A stretch of 64,000 bases of DNA, taken from Nectonema munidae. Taxonomy: Eukaryota; Nematomorpha; Nectonematoida; Nectonematidae. The stretch covers positions 744,001-808,000 of the forward strand of contig JAUIRK010001031.1 of assembly GCA_030549495.1 (NCBI GenBank), in the 5' to 3' direction. The notes beneath the pieces were generated by a model. That model was not told the origin of the DNA. It did not search any database and saw nothing but the letters and a program-made list of their open reading frames with translations. The stretch's first letter is position 1; each line of letters opens with the position of its first letter. A program made the translations under genes and the position numbers. Shown piece by piece: positions 23,560 to 34,300 of the stretch.

Positions 23560-26500
23560 AGTAAATAAGAATTTACAGACACGTACAACACAAAGAGAAA
23601 CATAACAGAAGGAAAAGGTTTAAATAATTACTACTATGTATTAAAAGTTTTTAAAAAACATGATTTTTAAAAAAATGATTTACATGCAATTTCTCGCAAA
23701 GAATTCATAGACACCTTGCCATTACCCAAAAGTTAAAGTCTAAATCTTTCTAAAAGAACTTTCTTTCTTATAATAAACTCTACGATAAAAAAAAAGTTTT
23801 TTTTTTAAAAATTTCAAACCAACTAATTAATACAAACATGTAGTAAATTTACATGTGTTTGCCTTTTAGTTTATAAAATGGGTTGATAACTATTTCACAA
23901 TATTAAACCAAGAACATAATCGTATGAAGAAATTATTCTAAAGTACAAACAACCTGGGTGCTTATTCCTGAATTGAATGAAGTTAGTGGCCCCTTATTTG
24001 GATTGATTCCATTTTTTTATTATCTTGGTGTTTTAAATTACACGCAACCGAAACACAATTTATAAGTTTTATTATTTGAACATTATGTATACAAATTAAA
24101 AGCATCAAACCTTTATTTTTACGTATATTTAAGCTTTACCAAAATTTTCTTTTTTTTAATTAGTTATATTTAAATTAATATTTTTTCAAAAAAAATATTT
24201 AATATTTTTATTGTTTTATAGAAGTTAAAAAATTGTTTGGTGGTTTTATGATTAAAAAAATACTTTTTCTAAGCAATTAGTCTAAAACGAAGATAATAAA
24301 ATTTAATAGAGTGAGTCAATTTAAATTTTTTTTAAATTGTTGGGTATTGACAATATAACATAGTATGACTGATTTTCTAATAAAACTGGTGATCGATTGC
24401 CGAAAAAATTAGCTCTGCTCAATAAAAAAAACCCTAGAGGGAATTCTTAGGAGGTACTGGTTTCGATAGATTTGTTTGACACGTGCAACACTTTAGTTTA
24501 CCTGGTTTATAGATATAAGTATTATTAAGCAACATAGAGAAAAAATGTGAAGGAAATGTTGCTAGGATGTAATGGAAAAAGAAGTTTAAAAAGGAAAATA
24601 GGTTGAAACAGGAAAACTTTTATTAAGTAAATCCTTTCACAATAAATTTAGTAGCACGTTGATCTCCTTCAGATCAAATCTATCGTTACAAGAAAAAATA
24701 AGATGTATAAATTTTTATATATTATGTTCATATCCTTCTTCTTCTTCCTCTTCTCCTTGTTTTCCTTTCTTATAACGGTAGATTTGATCTGAAGAAGACC
24801 GGAGTGGTCGAAAATTTATTATGAAAGAATCTATTTGAATAAAAGTTTTCCTGCTTTCTACTTATAAACGAGAAAATTAGGGTTGAGGAAAATCAGCTTA
24901 AAAATATCCTAAAAATAAAGAAAATTAAACTAAAAAAATGACTTTTTTCTTAATGAAGATGATACTCGTATGCGTAAAACGAAAATGTCAAAAAGTGAAT
25001 GAAAAAGGAGGAAAATCAAGATTAGGCTGTACTACACTGACTATGACTCCTTATACTAACTAGCTGGTTAATTATCTAACTAGTAAATAACTATCTACTT
25101 AGGAAGAGATTGTAGCACTGGAAGCTGCGTTTCGGAGTTTTGCTCCACAGCAGTCGAAGAAATGGAAATCGCATGATTAAATTAGATGAACTTTCTTTGA
25201 AAAGGAAGCCCATGTTTGGCCTTAATAATTCTGGTCCTCAAAGGATTTAGCAACACAAGGAAATAGTTTTTAGAAAAGTAATGGCGCGCATACCACTCCC
25301 AACTTTTTCAAAAGATTTTTTAGTGTGAAAAAATATTTGATTAAAATATAGTCTAAAAAAAAAAGCTTTACATTTGCTTTAATTTTAATACATAAAATAT
25401 TTAAGGTTTCATTTTTGAAGTAAAATAACGTTTTGCATCTATTTTTTTGCAAACCTTTTTATTTGTTTCATTTTTGTCATTGTTAACTTTTATGTTCGGG
25501 TATTTTAGATAGAAGCCAGTGTCTTTCTTAGGTACACAAAAATTGAATGTGAAGCGAGATCATTTTTATTTTATCGAACACTCGTATGCGATTCGGTCTT
25601 AAAAAGTTAAATTAATTTAACGTAAACAATTATACCGCCATATGCATCTGTGACTTTTAAAAAATTTTGAAAAATGTCTGTCTAGCCTGAAAAGAATTTT
25701 AAAGGGGCGTAAAGAACTTTTGAAATCATATTCAAATAACTAGCTATACATGAAGATTATGCTGTCATGCTAATTTTGATGTATCTTGTCAAGCTAAACT
25801 TGAGCAATAATAATGCACAAAAGATTTCTTGCCCTCATAATACACTTTCGTGTGATCGCAACAACGAGAATTTTAAAAGACGAAAATCTCATTCCCACGT
25901 CTACTAATTCCAAATGAAACACCTCCAATACTACTCTCCTTCGCTGTTATGACGAAAATCAAAGGCACACAAGCATAATTGAATGCTATTGATTTCAAAG
26001 ATATATCTTAAAGCTTACCTTCAATCCTATCTATGCTATGCTATGAGGAGAACGGCGATTGAACATAATATTTGTGAAGGGTGTAGTATACAATACATCC
26101 GATCCCATTGCACATCTTTTGTTGAGAGCATAATACACGTGTACGTTTGCCCTGAAATTGATCATTTTATGAAAGAATACGTCTTCGTTTTTAAGCAAGT
26201 GCGTTTTATCAAGCAGCGCATGTCTTTTTTGTTTACACCTCCATCTAAAGCTCATTTCAAAAGAAAAACTTGAATTAAAAGGCAGAGATGATGCGTATCC
26301 AATCACGTACTTGTTCAAGTTGGCTAAAGTTTTGAAAAAAGGATTTTTGCAATTTGTTTAAAAGGAACGCTGATTTCATTCAACAAATTCTGAAAAGATT
26401 AATTTAAGAAAGTATCGTGGGGTTTGGGTACGGTTGTTTAAATCTCAGCGTCGAATCCCACCATTTAAATTGAATTGTTAAAAGATAAAGCTTACTTGAA

Positions 26501-26900
26501 GTGCTTTTAAACTGACTCTTCCCAACTGAACGATCTTCTCCTCGATCTACAAAGCACACTCATTCCAAAGAGGTATACGTAAAATTAGACATGTGATACA
26601 CAAGAATGGGTTTTCTCCAAAAGTGCCCTCTTTTTTCCTTTTTCATTTCTAATTTGATTATTTATACATATTCATTTTGATACATTAATTAATTAGGTTA
26701 GAATTTCAAATTTAAATCATATAATTTTCTTAAATATACCTTTTAGAATTAATATGTCATTATTAGATCATATTTTAGATAACATAATTCATTGAAAATA
26801 AATTGTTAGCTTTGAAATTTAAAAATAATTCATACATATTCATTTTTATATTTTAACTTTTTAGAATAAACCTTTTTGAAAGTTAATCTTTAGCTCTGAA
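23560..26900. other. A+T-rich intergenic DNA, no gene recognised
   Basis: Two mirrored open stretches near 25983-26318 have no known domain. A TTCGAATCCCACC-type B-box-like word (GCGTCGAATCCCACC near 26449) hints at another Pol III-derived fragment, too weak to call. A TTAG/CTAA-rich patch lies near 25058-25100. Confidence 0.35.
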
Positions 26901-26904
26901 TCTT

Positions 26905-27017
26905 ACAAAAAGGTGTGCACCACTTGTGTGCAATGATAAGCTCGCAAAATTTGATGCCGGTTCGAACCCAGGACCTTGTGGTATCGAGGCCAAGTTATCC
27001 AAGCTTACTCAGGCGCC
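26905..27017 (-). mobile_element. tRNA-headed SINE, copy 2
   Basis: On the minus strand from 27017: GGCGCCTGAGTAAGCTTGGA (A-box-like), CTCGATACCACAAGGTCCTG, then GGGTTCGAACC (B box, plus-strand 26959-26969), then ACAAGTGGTGCAC. The order and spacing match copies 1 and 3. Confidence 0.65.
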
Positions 27018-27139
27018 AAGAAAATTTAAGAAAGTTTCTTTTCTTTAAATTTGTAATAAAAACAATAATTTTTCATTATAAAGAATTGAAACTAAATTTT
27101 CATTGAATCACAAAAATTTTGTTTTGTCAAGAATGAACA

Positions 27140-27420
27140 ACATAACATAATTGTATTTTAAGAAATGCAGAAAGCCTAACTGCCTATGTGAATTGCATCA
27201 AATATTAAATACAAATCAATCAAATAATGAGATTTTTTATCTTTCCAAAAATCATCAAGCTTCCTTTCGAAAATATTTAAATTCAAGGAATCGACAACTT
27301 CATTTGGCAAACCATTTCAGTGATTATATGCTTTTTGTGCTAAATAGTGTTGTCTAAAATTACTTTGATAGGAATCAGGTTTAAAATTCAGAATCGTTTC
27401 CTTAGTAGTAATTACCAATC
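27140..27420 (-). mobile_element. L2/CR1-type LINE, extreme C-terminal remnant
   Basis: The minus strand reads RQHYLAQKAYNH, a stop where Trp is usual, NGLPNEVVDSLNLNIFKRKL, then DDFWKDKK. This is the terminal block of L2-type proteins (ffsqRvvn.WNsLPeevVsa.svnsFKnrLDkfW). Flanking frames are broken. The match may begin as far upstream on the minus strand as 27560. Confidence 0.65.
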
Positions 27421-28073
27421 ATAGCAGATTCTCATTATAACACCGAAATATACAAAGAATAGGAAGGAAACATTTGCCCAGTTATTAATTGTAAAAAATG
27501 AAATTGCCCACCCATGTTGTCTCAAACAACGAAAAAGTAAAAGTAGATAAGGGGTAGATCATCCTCTTTTACATCCATTTTTATATTTAAATAGCTGAAT
27601 ACATTTTAACATGATTGTTTTTTCTGTATTGATGCGATCCTAACAAGCTTTTCATTAGCTTATTTTTTCGCTTAATAAATTTATGTTATTTATGTAAGCA
27701 AGTCATCCAGATTCTAAACAACCTTGCGAAAAAATTCAATTTCCCAGTTTGAAAGACGACAAATTTTGTGTTTGCTAACCTTTTTTATTTAATTGAGCAC
27801 TTCATCTTGAAAAGAGAACTATTAAAACTAAGTTACCATAAAGTGTAAAAATTTGAATTTTGTATGACGGTATATGAGAGCAAATGATTTTTTATAAGCA
27901 TCTGAGAATGCCATAAAGAAATGGCTAAAAATAGTACTATTTAGTCTTATTTACAACCAAAACACCTCCTCTAAGTATCTATAACGACGAGTTTCAATTC
28001 TGCGCCAGCTCTTTAGACCTTGATTAAACGACCTATTGTTCACAAAGACACTTAAACACATAAAACGTCTTAA

Positions 28074-28203
28074 CCCATTTAAGACCAAGCAAAGCAGACG
28101 ATATCTAAAAAAACGCAGACGATTTATATTTAAAGTCATTGAAAAAAGCAGACGAAGATGAAATTACTTATGTTCCAAAATAGGAACATTGGTCGTAAAT
28201 GGG
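28074..28203. mobile_element. piggyBac-like MITE, 130 bp, TTAA-flanked
   Basis: TTAA at 28070-28073 and 28204-28207. The ends CCCATTTAAGACC and GGTCGTAAATGGG are inverted repeats. It shares AGCAGACGATATCTA with the 19879-20138 copy. A perfect-looking palindrome ATGTTCCAAAATAGGAACAT lies near 28168-28187. Confidence 0.75.
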
Positions 28204-28779
28204 TTAATATCCGTTTCAGTGGACTTCCTAATTAACATTTATCTAACTACTTAACTTTTTTTTCTTGGAATCTCATCTTGGCTCATGTCATTGTTCCGAA
28301 TGTTGGAGTAGAAATATTAAGTCCACTTTTTGCGAGTGTGCATTCTTTCAAGAAATATAGTCATTGACTTGCATCATAACTTCTAGCAAGCATACTTTGA
28401 TCCTCTTTCTATAATAAAGATGTGAACATAGATGGAACATTTTTGAAAGAATCATTTTCAAAAGCAATGAGCGAATCCAATATCACAAATTTGTAGCACC
28501 CCTATATCAGAGTTGATCATTACGAAGATTCGACAACAGGCTTCTGAGGAGAGCATTAGCTCTCAAATCCTTTGGGTGCACATCGCAATATTGATCCAAT
28601 AAAAATGAAGGCCACACTTCATATAAAAAATAAAAACAATTTTCTATTGTGCATTCAAATTAGAAAATATTGAACAAATAATTACATTCCCTTGTATTAT
28701 ATAATTAAATGTTGTATTGCAAAAAGTGGCTTCGATCTATGAAGATGACGAGTGACTGACCAACACACACCTACATTTC

Positions 28780-29400
28780 TTCGTAAACACTACCAATTAT
28801 TCGGTGTTTTGAGTAAATAAAGAGAGATGTTGGTAAGCAACATGTAAAATGATGTTCTTTTTCTTAAAATCCTCATAATCTTATTGGCCGTTACCTTAGA
28901 TGCATGCAAAAAAATAAAAAAAAGCTTGTAAAGAATTGAAGATAGCTCGTGAAACCATATTTTCATTTTTCGTTGTCTTGATGAGGAGAGTTTCTCGCGC
29001 AATCGATGCTCAGTCATGTTACCTGAGGTGTCAAAAACAGAATTTTCATTTGAAGATAACCATGAGCTTTTTTCAGGTCTAAAAGTGATGATGTAGCAGG
29101 ATGAATGAGAACTTATTTTTAGTGGACTAACTCATGCTTGTGCAACTTTCACGGCCTTGGAATTTAGGTAACTGAAGATGGTATTCGTTTGTAAGCGAAT
29201 TTATAAAGTTTCTAGCTACAAATCCATTCTGTCAAATCTCCCTCTCTCAAAATCATCGCCTGTCTTGAAGAAAGTTGACAACATGCCGTTTTGGTTTTTG
29301 GCATTTTTACAGCAGATTTCTTTGAATTGTGAAAATGTTTCTCAGACACGATCCAGCTTTTGTCTAGGGTCAAGTATTTTCTCTAATCATGATTGACTTG
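28780..29400 (-). pseudogene. possible decayed coding region, family unknown
   Basis: The minus strand has unusually protein-like stretches in this A+T-rich setting: LEKILDPRQKLDRV, a stop, ETFSQFKEICCKNAKNQNGM near 29390-29270, and TEHRLREKLSSSRQRKMKIW in the 75-codon ORF 29017-28790. Stops intervene. I do not recognise a family, and chance cannot be excluded. Confidence 0.2.
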
Positions 29401-30000
29401 AGTATAAGACGTGTTAATAGCTTCATGTTAGATTTCAATGAAAAAAGTTCGAAATATTTTCAAAGATATACGATAATTAAAAAGCATTACTTTTCATTTG
29501 ACTTATAAATTTGTCACTATCAGATTTTTTTACCATATTTTGGGTTTTTTTAATTTCTTTTAGTTTCAATCTCTTGCATTTAACTACGTCGTTTTGCTTT
29601 TGCAAAAATTTAAAAAAATATTTTTTGATTGTAATCAACATTAAATATTTTGACGATTAGATTACTTTTTTACATAACCGAGCATATTCTGAGAATATCG
29701 AAAGCAGTCAGATGTAAATTCATTACAGGCTGAATTTAAAGTGTTCCTCCTAGTTCAGCCAAGAGACTATAATTTACAAAAAGAATTTTCAATGCGGTTT
29801 AAAATGGACAATAAAGAACTTTTTATAATGAAGAAATCGTGCTTGTCCATACTTAGTACACGCGTCCCAATGTCTTATTCTAGTGTACGCTTAGTTTATT
29901 TGTAGTGTTCCTAGCTTAAATCTTAGTCAAATATTAAAACGCTTATAACTTTCACATTTATCAACAAAATGCATCATGCGATATACCAAATTAAAGCATT

Positions 30001-30256
30001 TTTTATGGGCTTTCAGAATACATTACTTATATCATAATTACTTGAGAAATACCATTTTATTGTTTTTATATTCCATGGGCTTCATTACCATTAATTAGCT
30101 GATGAGAGATGCATATTTTTTATATTGCATTTTTATGGGCTTTCAGAATACATTACTTATATCATAAGTACTTGAGAAATACCATTGTATTGTTTTTATA
30201 TTCCATGGGCTTCATTACCATTAATTAGTAGATGAGGGATGCATATTTTTTATATT
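30001..30256. repeat. recent tandem duplication of a 130-bp unit
   Basis: 30001-30130 and 30131-30256 both begin TTTTATGGGCTTTCAGAATA and differ at about five positions, so identity is around 96%. No gene is contained. Confidence 0.95.
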
Positions 30257-30278
30257 TGGCAATTTTAAACTAAAGCTT

Positions 30279-30570
30279 GTTAAATTTTGACAAATTTTCA
30301 CCTTTAATTTGTAACAATTTCCAAGACAATTAAACCACTCTACTATCAGAACCTAAATTTATTTGTAGATTTTTATAAAATAGTTTTAGTTTTACGTTTT
30401 TTTATAAATTAATCTTCGTTTTTATATTGCTTATAACTTTTGGATTATTCGTCAAAATTTTAAGTTAGTTCATAATCTATACGATTAAAAATAGTTGCAG
30501 AAATTTTATTTTCTTTTTTATTTTTAAAGATAAATATTATTTTTATTATTGTTTAGTGCATAAAAATTTC
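30279..30570. repeat. dispersed local repeat, copy A
   Basis: Contains TTTGTAACAATTTCCAAGAC, CTACTATCAGAACC, AATCTTCGTTTTTATATTGC, then TATAACTTTTGGATTATTCG and AATATTATTTTTATTATTG. The same series recurs across 30646-32150, interrupted there by a hAT-like insertion. Confidence 0.8.
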
Positions 30571-30645
30571 TATGCCACAAAAAATATTTTGGATTACCCT
30601 TATTGATGTATTACAATACCTTAAATTAATTTGTAGATTTTTATA

Positions 30646-32150
30646 TTGTTACATTTTGACAAATGTTCACATTTAATTTGTAACAATTTCCAAGACAATT
30701 ATAAAACCACTCTACTATCAGAACCAAAATTTATTTTTAGATTTTTAGAAAATCTTTTTTATAAATTAACCTTCGTTTTTTTACTTATATAGGGCGAGTA
30801 AAAGTCAATAAAGTCAACTTTTATTTCCGTTTAGCAAAAACTCTTTGAAGAAGATCTTTACTTATTTAGTCTAAAAATTTTTGAACTAATTTCAAATTTT
30901 TAAGTCAATCAAAGTCAATTTTTCGAGTTTAGGTCAATAAAGTCAATTTTTATATTTAACACTTTTTGATTCATTGTGCCTAAAATTATTATAAGCGATA
31001 CATACGAGAATTCTTCTTTATATCAAAACTTCCACAATAGTTGGGCTTTTTTTCATCTAATAAAAGGTTTTACTGTAAAGTTTGCCTGACTGAGGTTAAA
31101 CATGAAGAAGTTTTTTGTAAGGCAAATTTTTTTTGTTGACAAACGCGATTACATGCGATATATCCGCTGCAGAAGTAATGGAATTTTATTGCAAAACTTT
31201 TTTATCATTAGATAAATTAGATGTTTTTCACATCTTTTACACAAGTTTACCTTAAAAATTAAGTTATCCTACAAAATTTTACCGGCATTAAATCATTCAA
31301 AATTAGTATTAGAAAAAGACGTTCTCTTTTCAAACTTATCCGCAACACTTCAGTTCCAATTGTAACGAAATTGAAAAATTGGTTGCAAGCAGCAAAATAT
31401 TTTCATTAAAATCTTGCAGCAGTGAAGAAATTAAAATGATGAAGATGATGGAATTTTATTGCCAAATATCAAGGAATTGTTAAGAAAAGAAAATTTGTGT
31501 CAAAACTTGCTAACAATAATAATTTGATTCACGATTCAGTGATTTAGTCGGAAAAAGTCAACATAGAGACATTTTCAGTCGAAGATGCTTTTACTTGTTT
31601 CTTCAACATTATTTCATTTAAGACGAATGTGGCGTTAAAAGTTATTTTGAAAATAGATTCAAATAAAATGAAATCAATAAAATCATGAATATGGAAAACT
31701 CTCAAATCTCTCGCAGTACTTATCCCAAATTACAAAATTGTCAAGTTTTTACTTTAGAAGTAGAAAGATCTTTTTCTAAATTGAAAAAACTGCTAGAAAA
31801 TAATCGAATTTTAAATCAGAAAATGTCATTAATTATATGTTGTTGTATTACTAAGTCATGGATTCTTTGAAATAATTTTCAATACTTTCTCTAAAGTGTT
31901 CTTAGTTGTTCAATTCCATGAAACTTTAAAAGGTCAATAAAGTCAATTATTTCTCTGAGTAAAAGTCAATTTTTTCTCTGAGTAAAAGTCAATTTTTTAC
32001 AATTTTTTGGGTCAATTTTTCCTCGCCCTGCATAACTTTTGAATTAGTTCTCCAAAATTTAAGTGCGGGTTTGATTTACACTTTGATTCCTCGAAAAAAA
32101 TGTTTTGGATAAATATTATTTTTATTATTGTTTATTGCATATAAATTTCT
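30646..32150. repeat. dispersed local repeat, copy B, interrupted by an insertion
   Basis: 30646-30785 repeats the first half of copy A (TTTGTAACAATTTCCAAGAC, CTACTATCAGAACC, AACCTTCGTTTTTTTAC). 32030-32150 repeats the second half (CATAACTTTTGAATTAG, AATATTATTTTTATTATTG). Copy A therefore acts as a natural empty-site reference for the 1.24-kb segment between. Confidence 0.75.
30790..32030 (+). mobile_element. hAT-like insertion with C-terminal transposase remnant
   Basis: The left end TAGGGCGAGTAAAAGTCAAT and the reverse-complemented right end CAGGGCGAGGAAAAATTGAC are inverted repeats, with further GTCAATAAAGTCAA repeats just inside both ends. At 31685-31870 the plus strand reads FTLEVERSFSKLKKLLENNR, then LNQKMSLIICCC. 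This resembles the hAT C-terminal dimerisation segment (SveVERSFSkyk.ll.dnR) found in one group of short hAT transposases. Upstream catalytic blocks are not recognisable. The flanks match a continuous copy at 30279-30570, confirming insertion. Confidence 0.65.
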
Positions 32151-32662
32151 AAAGATAAGATAAATAGATCAAAATATGTGTTTTAATCAGTTTTTCTCAA
32201 TAAGTAACCTCATGAATTTATATTTTTTTTTTTCTTTATAAACTACTCCCTTACAATACCCTAAATTTTATTCTATATTTTTATAAAATAATTATAATTT
32301 TCTAATCTATCTCACGTGCGCATACACACACATTAAAGAAATATTATTTCTGTATGAAGTTTTAGGAAACTCTTCTGTAAAAAATTGGAAAAATTTACTT
32401 TTTAATTTTTTTTACAATGAACACACCACAATTATTACTCGAGATTATACTTGCATTGTAAGCTCTCAATCGTACCATAACTGCACGATTTTATGAAGTC
32501 AAATTATCTTGTTTGTAATTCTGATTGAATCAACCTTCTAGCTCAGTAATATATTTGAAAAAATATTTTTTCAGTATAAAGAGTTTAGGAAACTCTTCTC
32601 TATTATGTAATGATATATTCTCATAACCTGTACGGTTGAACGCGGGTAGACAACTTGAGTTT

Positions 32663-32914
32663 CATCTCCAACCTCTATACTACAATGTTTCATCTCCAAC
32701 CTGTATACTACGATGATTCATCTCCAACCTATATACTACAATGTTTCATCTCCAACCTCTATACTACAATGTTTCATCTCCAACCTGTATACTACGATGA
32801 TTCTTCTCCAACCTGTATACTACGATGATTCTTCTCCAACCTGTATACTACAATGTTTCATCTCCAACCTGTATACTACGATGATTCTTCTCCAACCTGT
32901 ATACTACGATGGTT
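32663..32914. repeat. minisatellite, nine 28-bp units
   Basis: Unit starts fall at 32663, 32691, 32719, 32747, 32775, 32803, 32831, 32859 and 32887. Each reads CATCTCCAACCTSTATACTA then CRATGWTT, with C/T and A/G variants that alternate between units. The 73-codon open stretch across it only translates the repeat. Confidence 0.97.
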
Positions 32915-32929
32915 TCTATACCATGTACA

Positions 32930-33350
32930 AATGACTAGGGAGACAATGTTCAACTTTCTGTTCACATTTTGGTAGATGTAAGATTTGATATACCTCATTC
33001 GGGGAGACGATGCTACATAAGTTATTACCTATATACCTGTATACTACGATGGTTCATCTCCAGCCTGTATACCGCGATGATTCATCTCCAACCTATCAGT
33101 TCATATTTTGCTAGATGTAAGATTTAATATACCTCATTCGGGGAGAGGATGTTAGATAAGTTATTACCTATATTTTTGCAATTTTTTCACGATATTAAAT
33201 AATATATTTTATCAAATAATCAAAATAAAATTCTGTAATCAAAGAATCAAAAATATTCTTTAAAAAATCAAAAAATATGAAACTTTCTATTCATATTTTG
33301 CTACCTCATACGATGTTACAAAAGTTATTACCTTTACTTTGCAATTTGCA
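32930..33350. repeat. higher-order duplication around the minisatellite
   Basis: TAGATGTAAGATTTGATATA then CCTCATTCGGGGAGA at 32971 recurs at 33113 (with TTTAATATA), each followed by AAGTTATTACCTATAT. A more diverged third version lies near 33290-33350. Between copies one and two, two and a half more minisatellite units sit at 33037-33095. Confidence 0.8.
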
Positions 33351-34215
33351 CGATTTTAAATATAATAATTTTCAAATAATAATAATCAAAGAATCGAAAA
33401 ATGTTCAAATCAAAAAATATTTATTCTTTTTAAATATATCGTTGGCTCCCCTTACTTTTAAAATAGATTTTTACACATTTATTCACAACTCGTTTTATGA
33501 AAGATGAAATTCTTGATCGATTCCAAGACTTACCAATTAACACTTTGACTAAAAAGATATAAAAAAAATAAATTCTCAAACAACGTTTATAAAAAGTTTA
33601 TTTTTTTAATGACTTTTATGCAAACATAGTAATAAAGTTTAATGGAAAGAGAAACTGCAATAAAAATAGGCTTTATGCCATTTTAGTGAAAAATCCGCCT
33701 TTTTAGGTTTTTCGCATCTCAATTTTAGAGATCTCATCTTTGACATTCATACGTATGATACCCAGTTGCAGTTTTTCTGGAAACACATAGAAAAAATTTT
33801 TAGATCCCCTATCGAACTACGAGCAAGGAATCTGTGATTTGGAGCAAAGAACTTTGGATTTGGAAACAAAAGTATTTCTTATAGGAGGTATCCTGTGGTA
33901 AGTAATTCAGAAAAGTATACTGTATATTTTTATAAAATTAAACTTTTTGAAGAAAATGCGCCAAATGTTTAAAAATCAAGTAATGAAGTGTAAGATAAAG
34001 AAAATAACGAACTAAAGAGGCACTAATTAAATTACGAGAAACTATAGAGATAAAATAAAAATCGTACAAATATTAAACATCAAATTTTTTGATTGAAGCA
34101 GAGAAGATTTTGAATGATGATTTATATGATATGCAAATATGAATTTTGGATATAAAAACATTAAAATGACTTATCCACCAATTAGAAATCGCTCAGATAA
34201 TTCTATTCTTTCATG
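33351..34215. other. A+T-rich intergenic DNA, nothing recognised
   Basis: No domain-bearing ORF and no terminal repeats seen. Confidence 0.4.
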
Positions 34216-34231
34216 CATAAGGTATAGGACA

Positions 34232-34300
34232 GAAGTGAGCAAACTACGACTTGAAGTTCGCTTGCGGCCCGCCATAAATATGTGTGCTGTCCAATAAGCT
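34232..34300. mobile_element. solitary hAT-like terminus
   Basis: AGAAGTGAGCAAACTACG followed by CGCTTGCGGCCCGCC matches the usual start of G+C-ended hAT elements. The inverted partner was not found. Confidence 0.3.

Noticed and set aside
25983-26318. Overlapping ORFs of 95-96 codons on opposite strands
   Set aside because: They mirror each other, have no domain, and codon choice gives no support for either.
26440-26470. Fourth SINE copy from a GTCGAATCCCACC word
   Set aside because: It resembles a B box, but the flanks do not match the other three copies and no A box is visible.
32663-32914. CRISPR-like array of 28-bp repeats
   Set aside because: The units are directly adjacent with no spacers, and the genome is animal; this is a minisatellite.
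32713-32934. 73-codon ORF
   Set aside because: It only translates the 28-bp minisatellite; the peptide repeats HLQP/YY/SSPTS in the period expected from a unit that is not a multiple of three.
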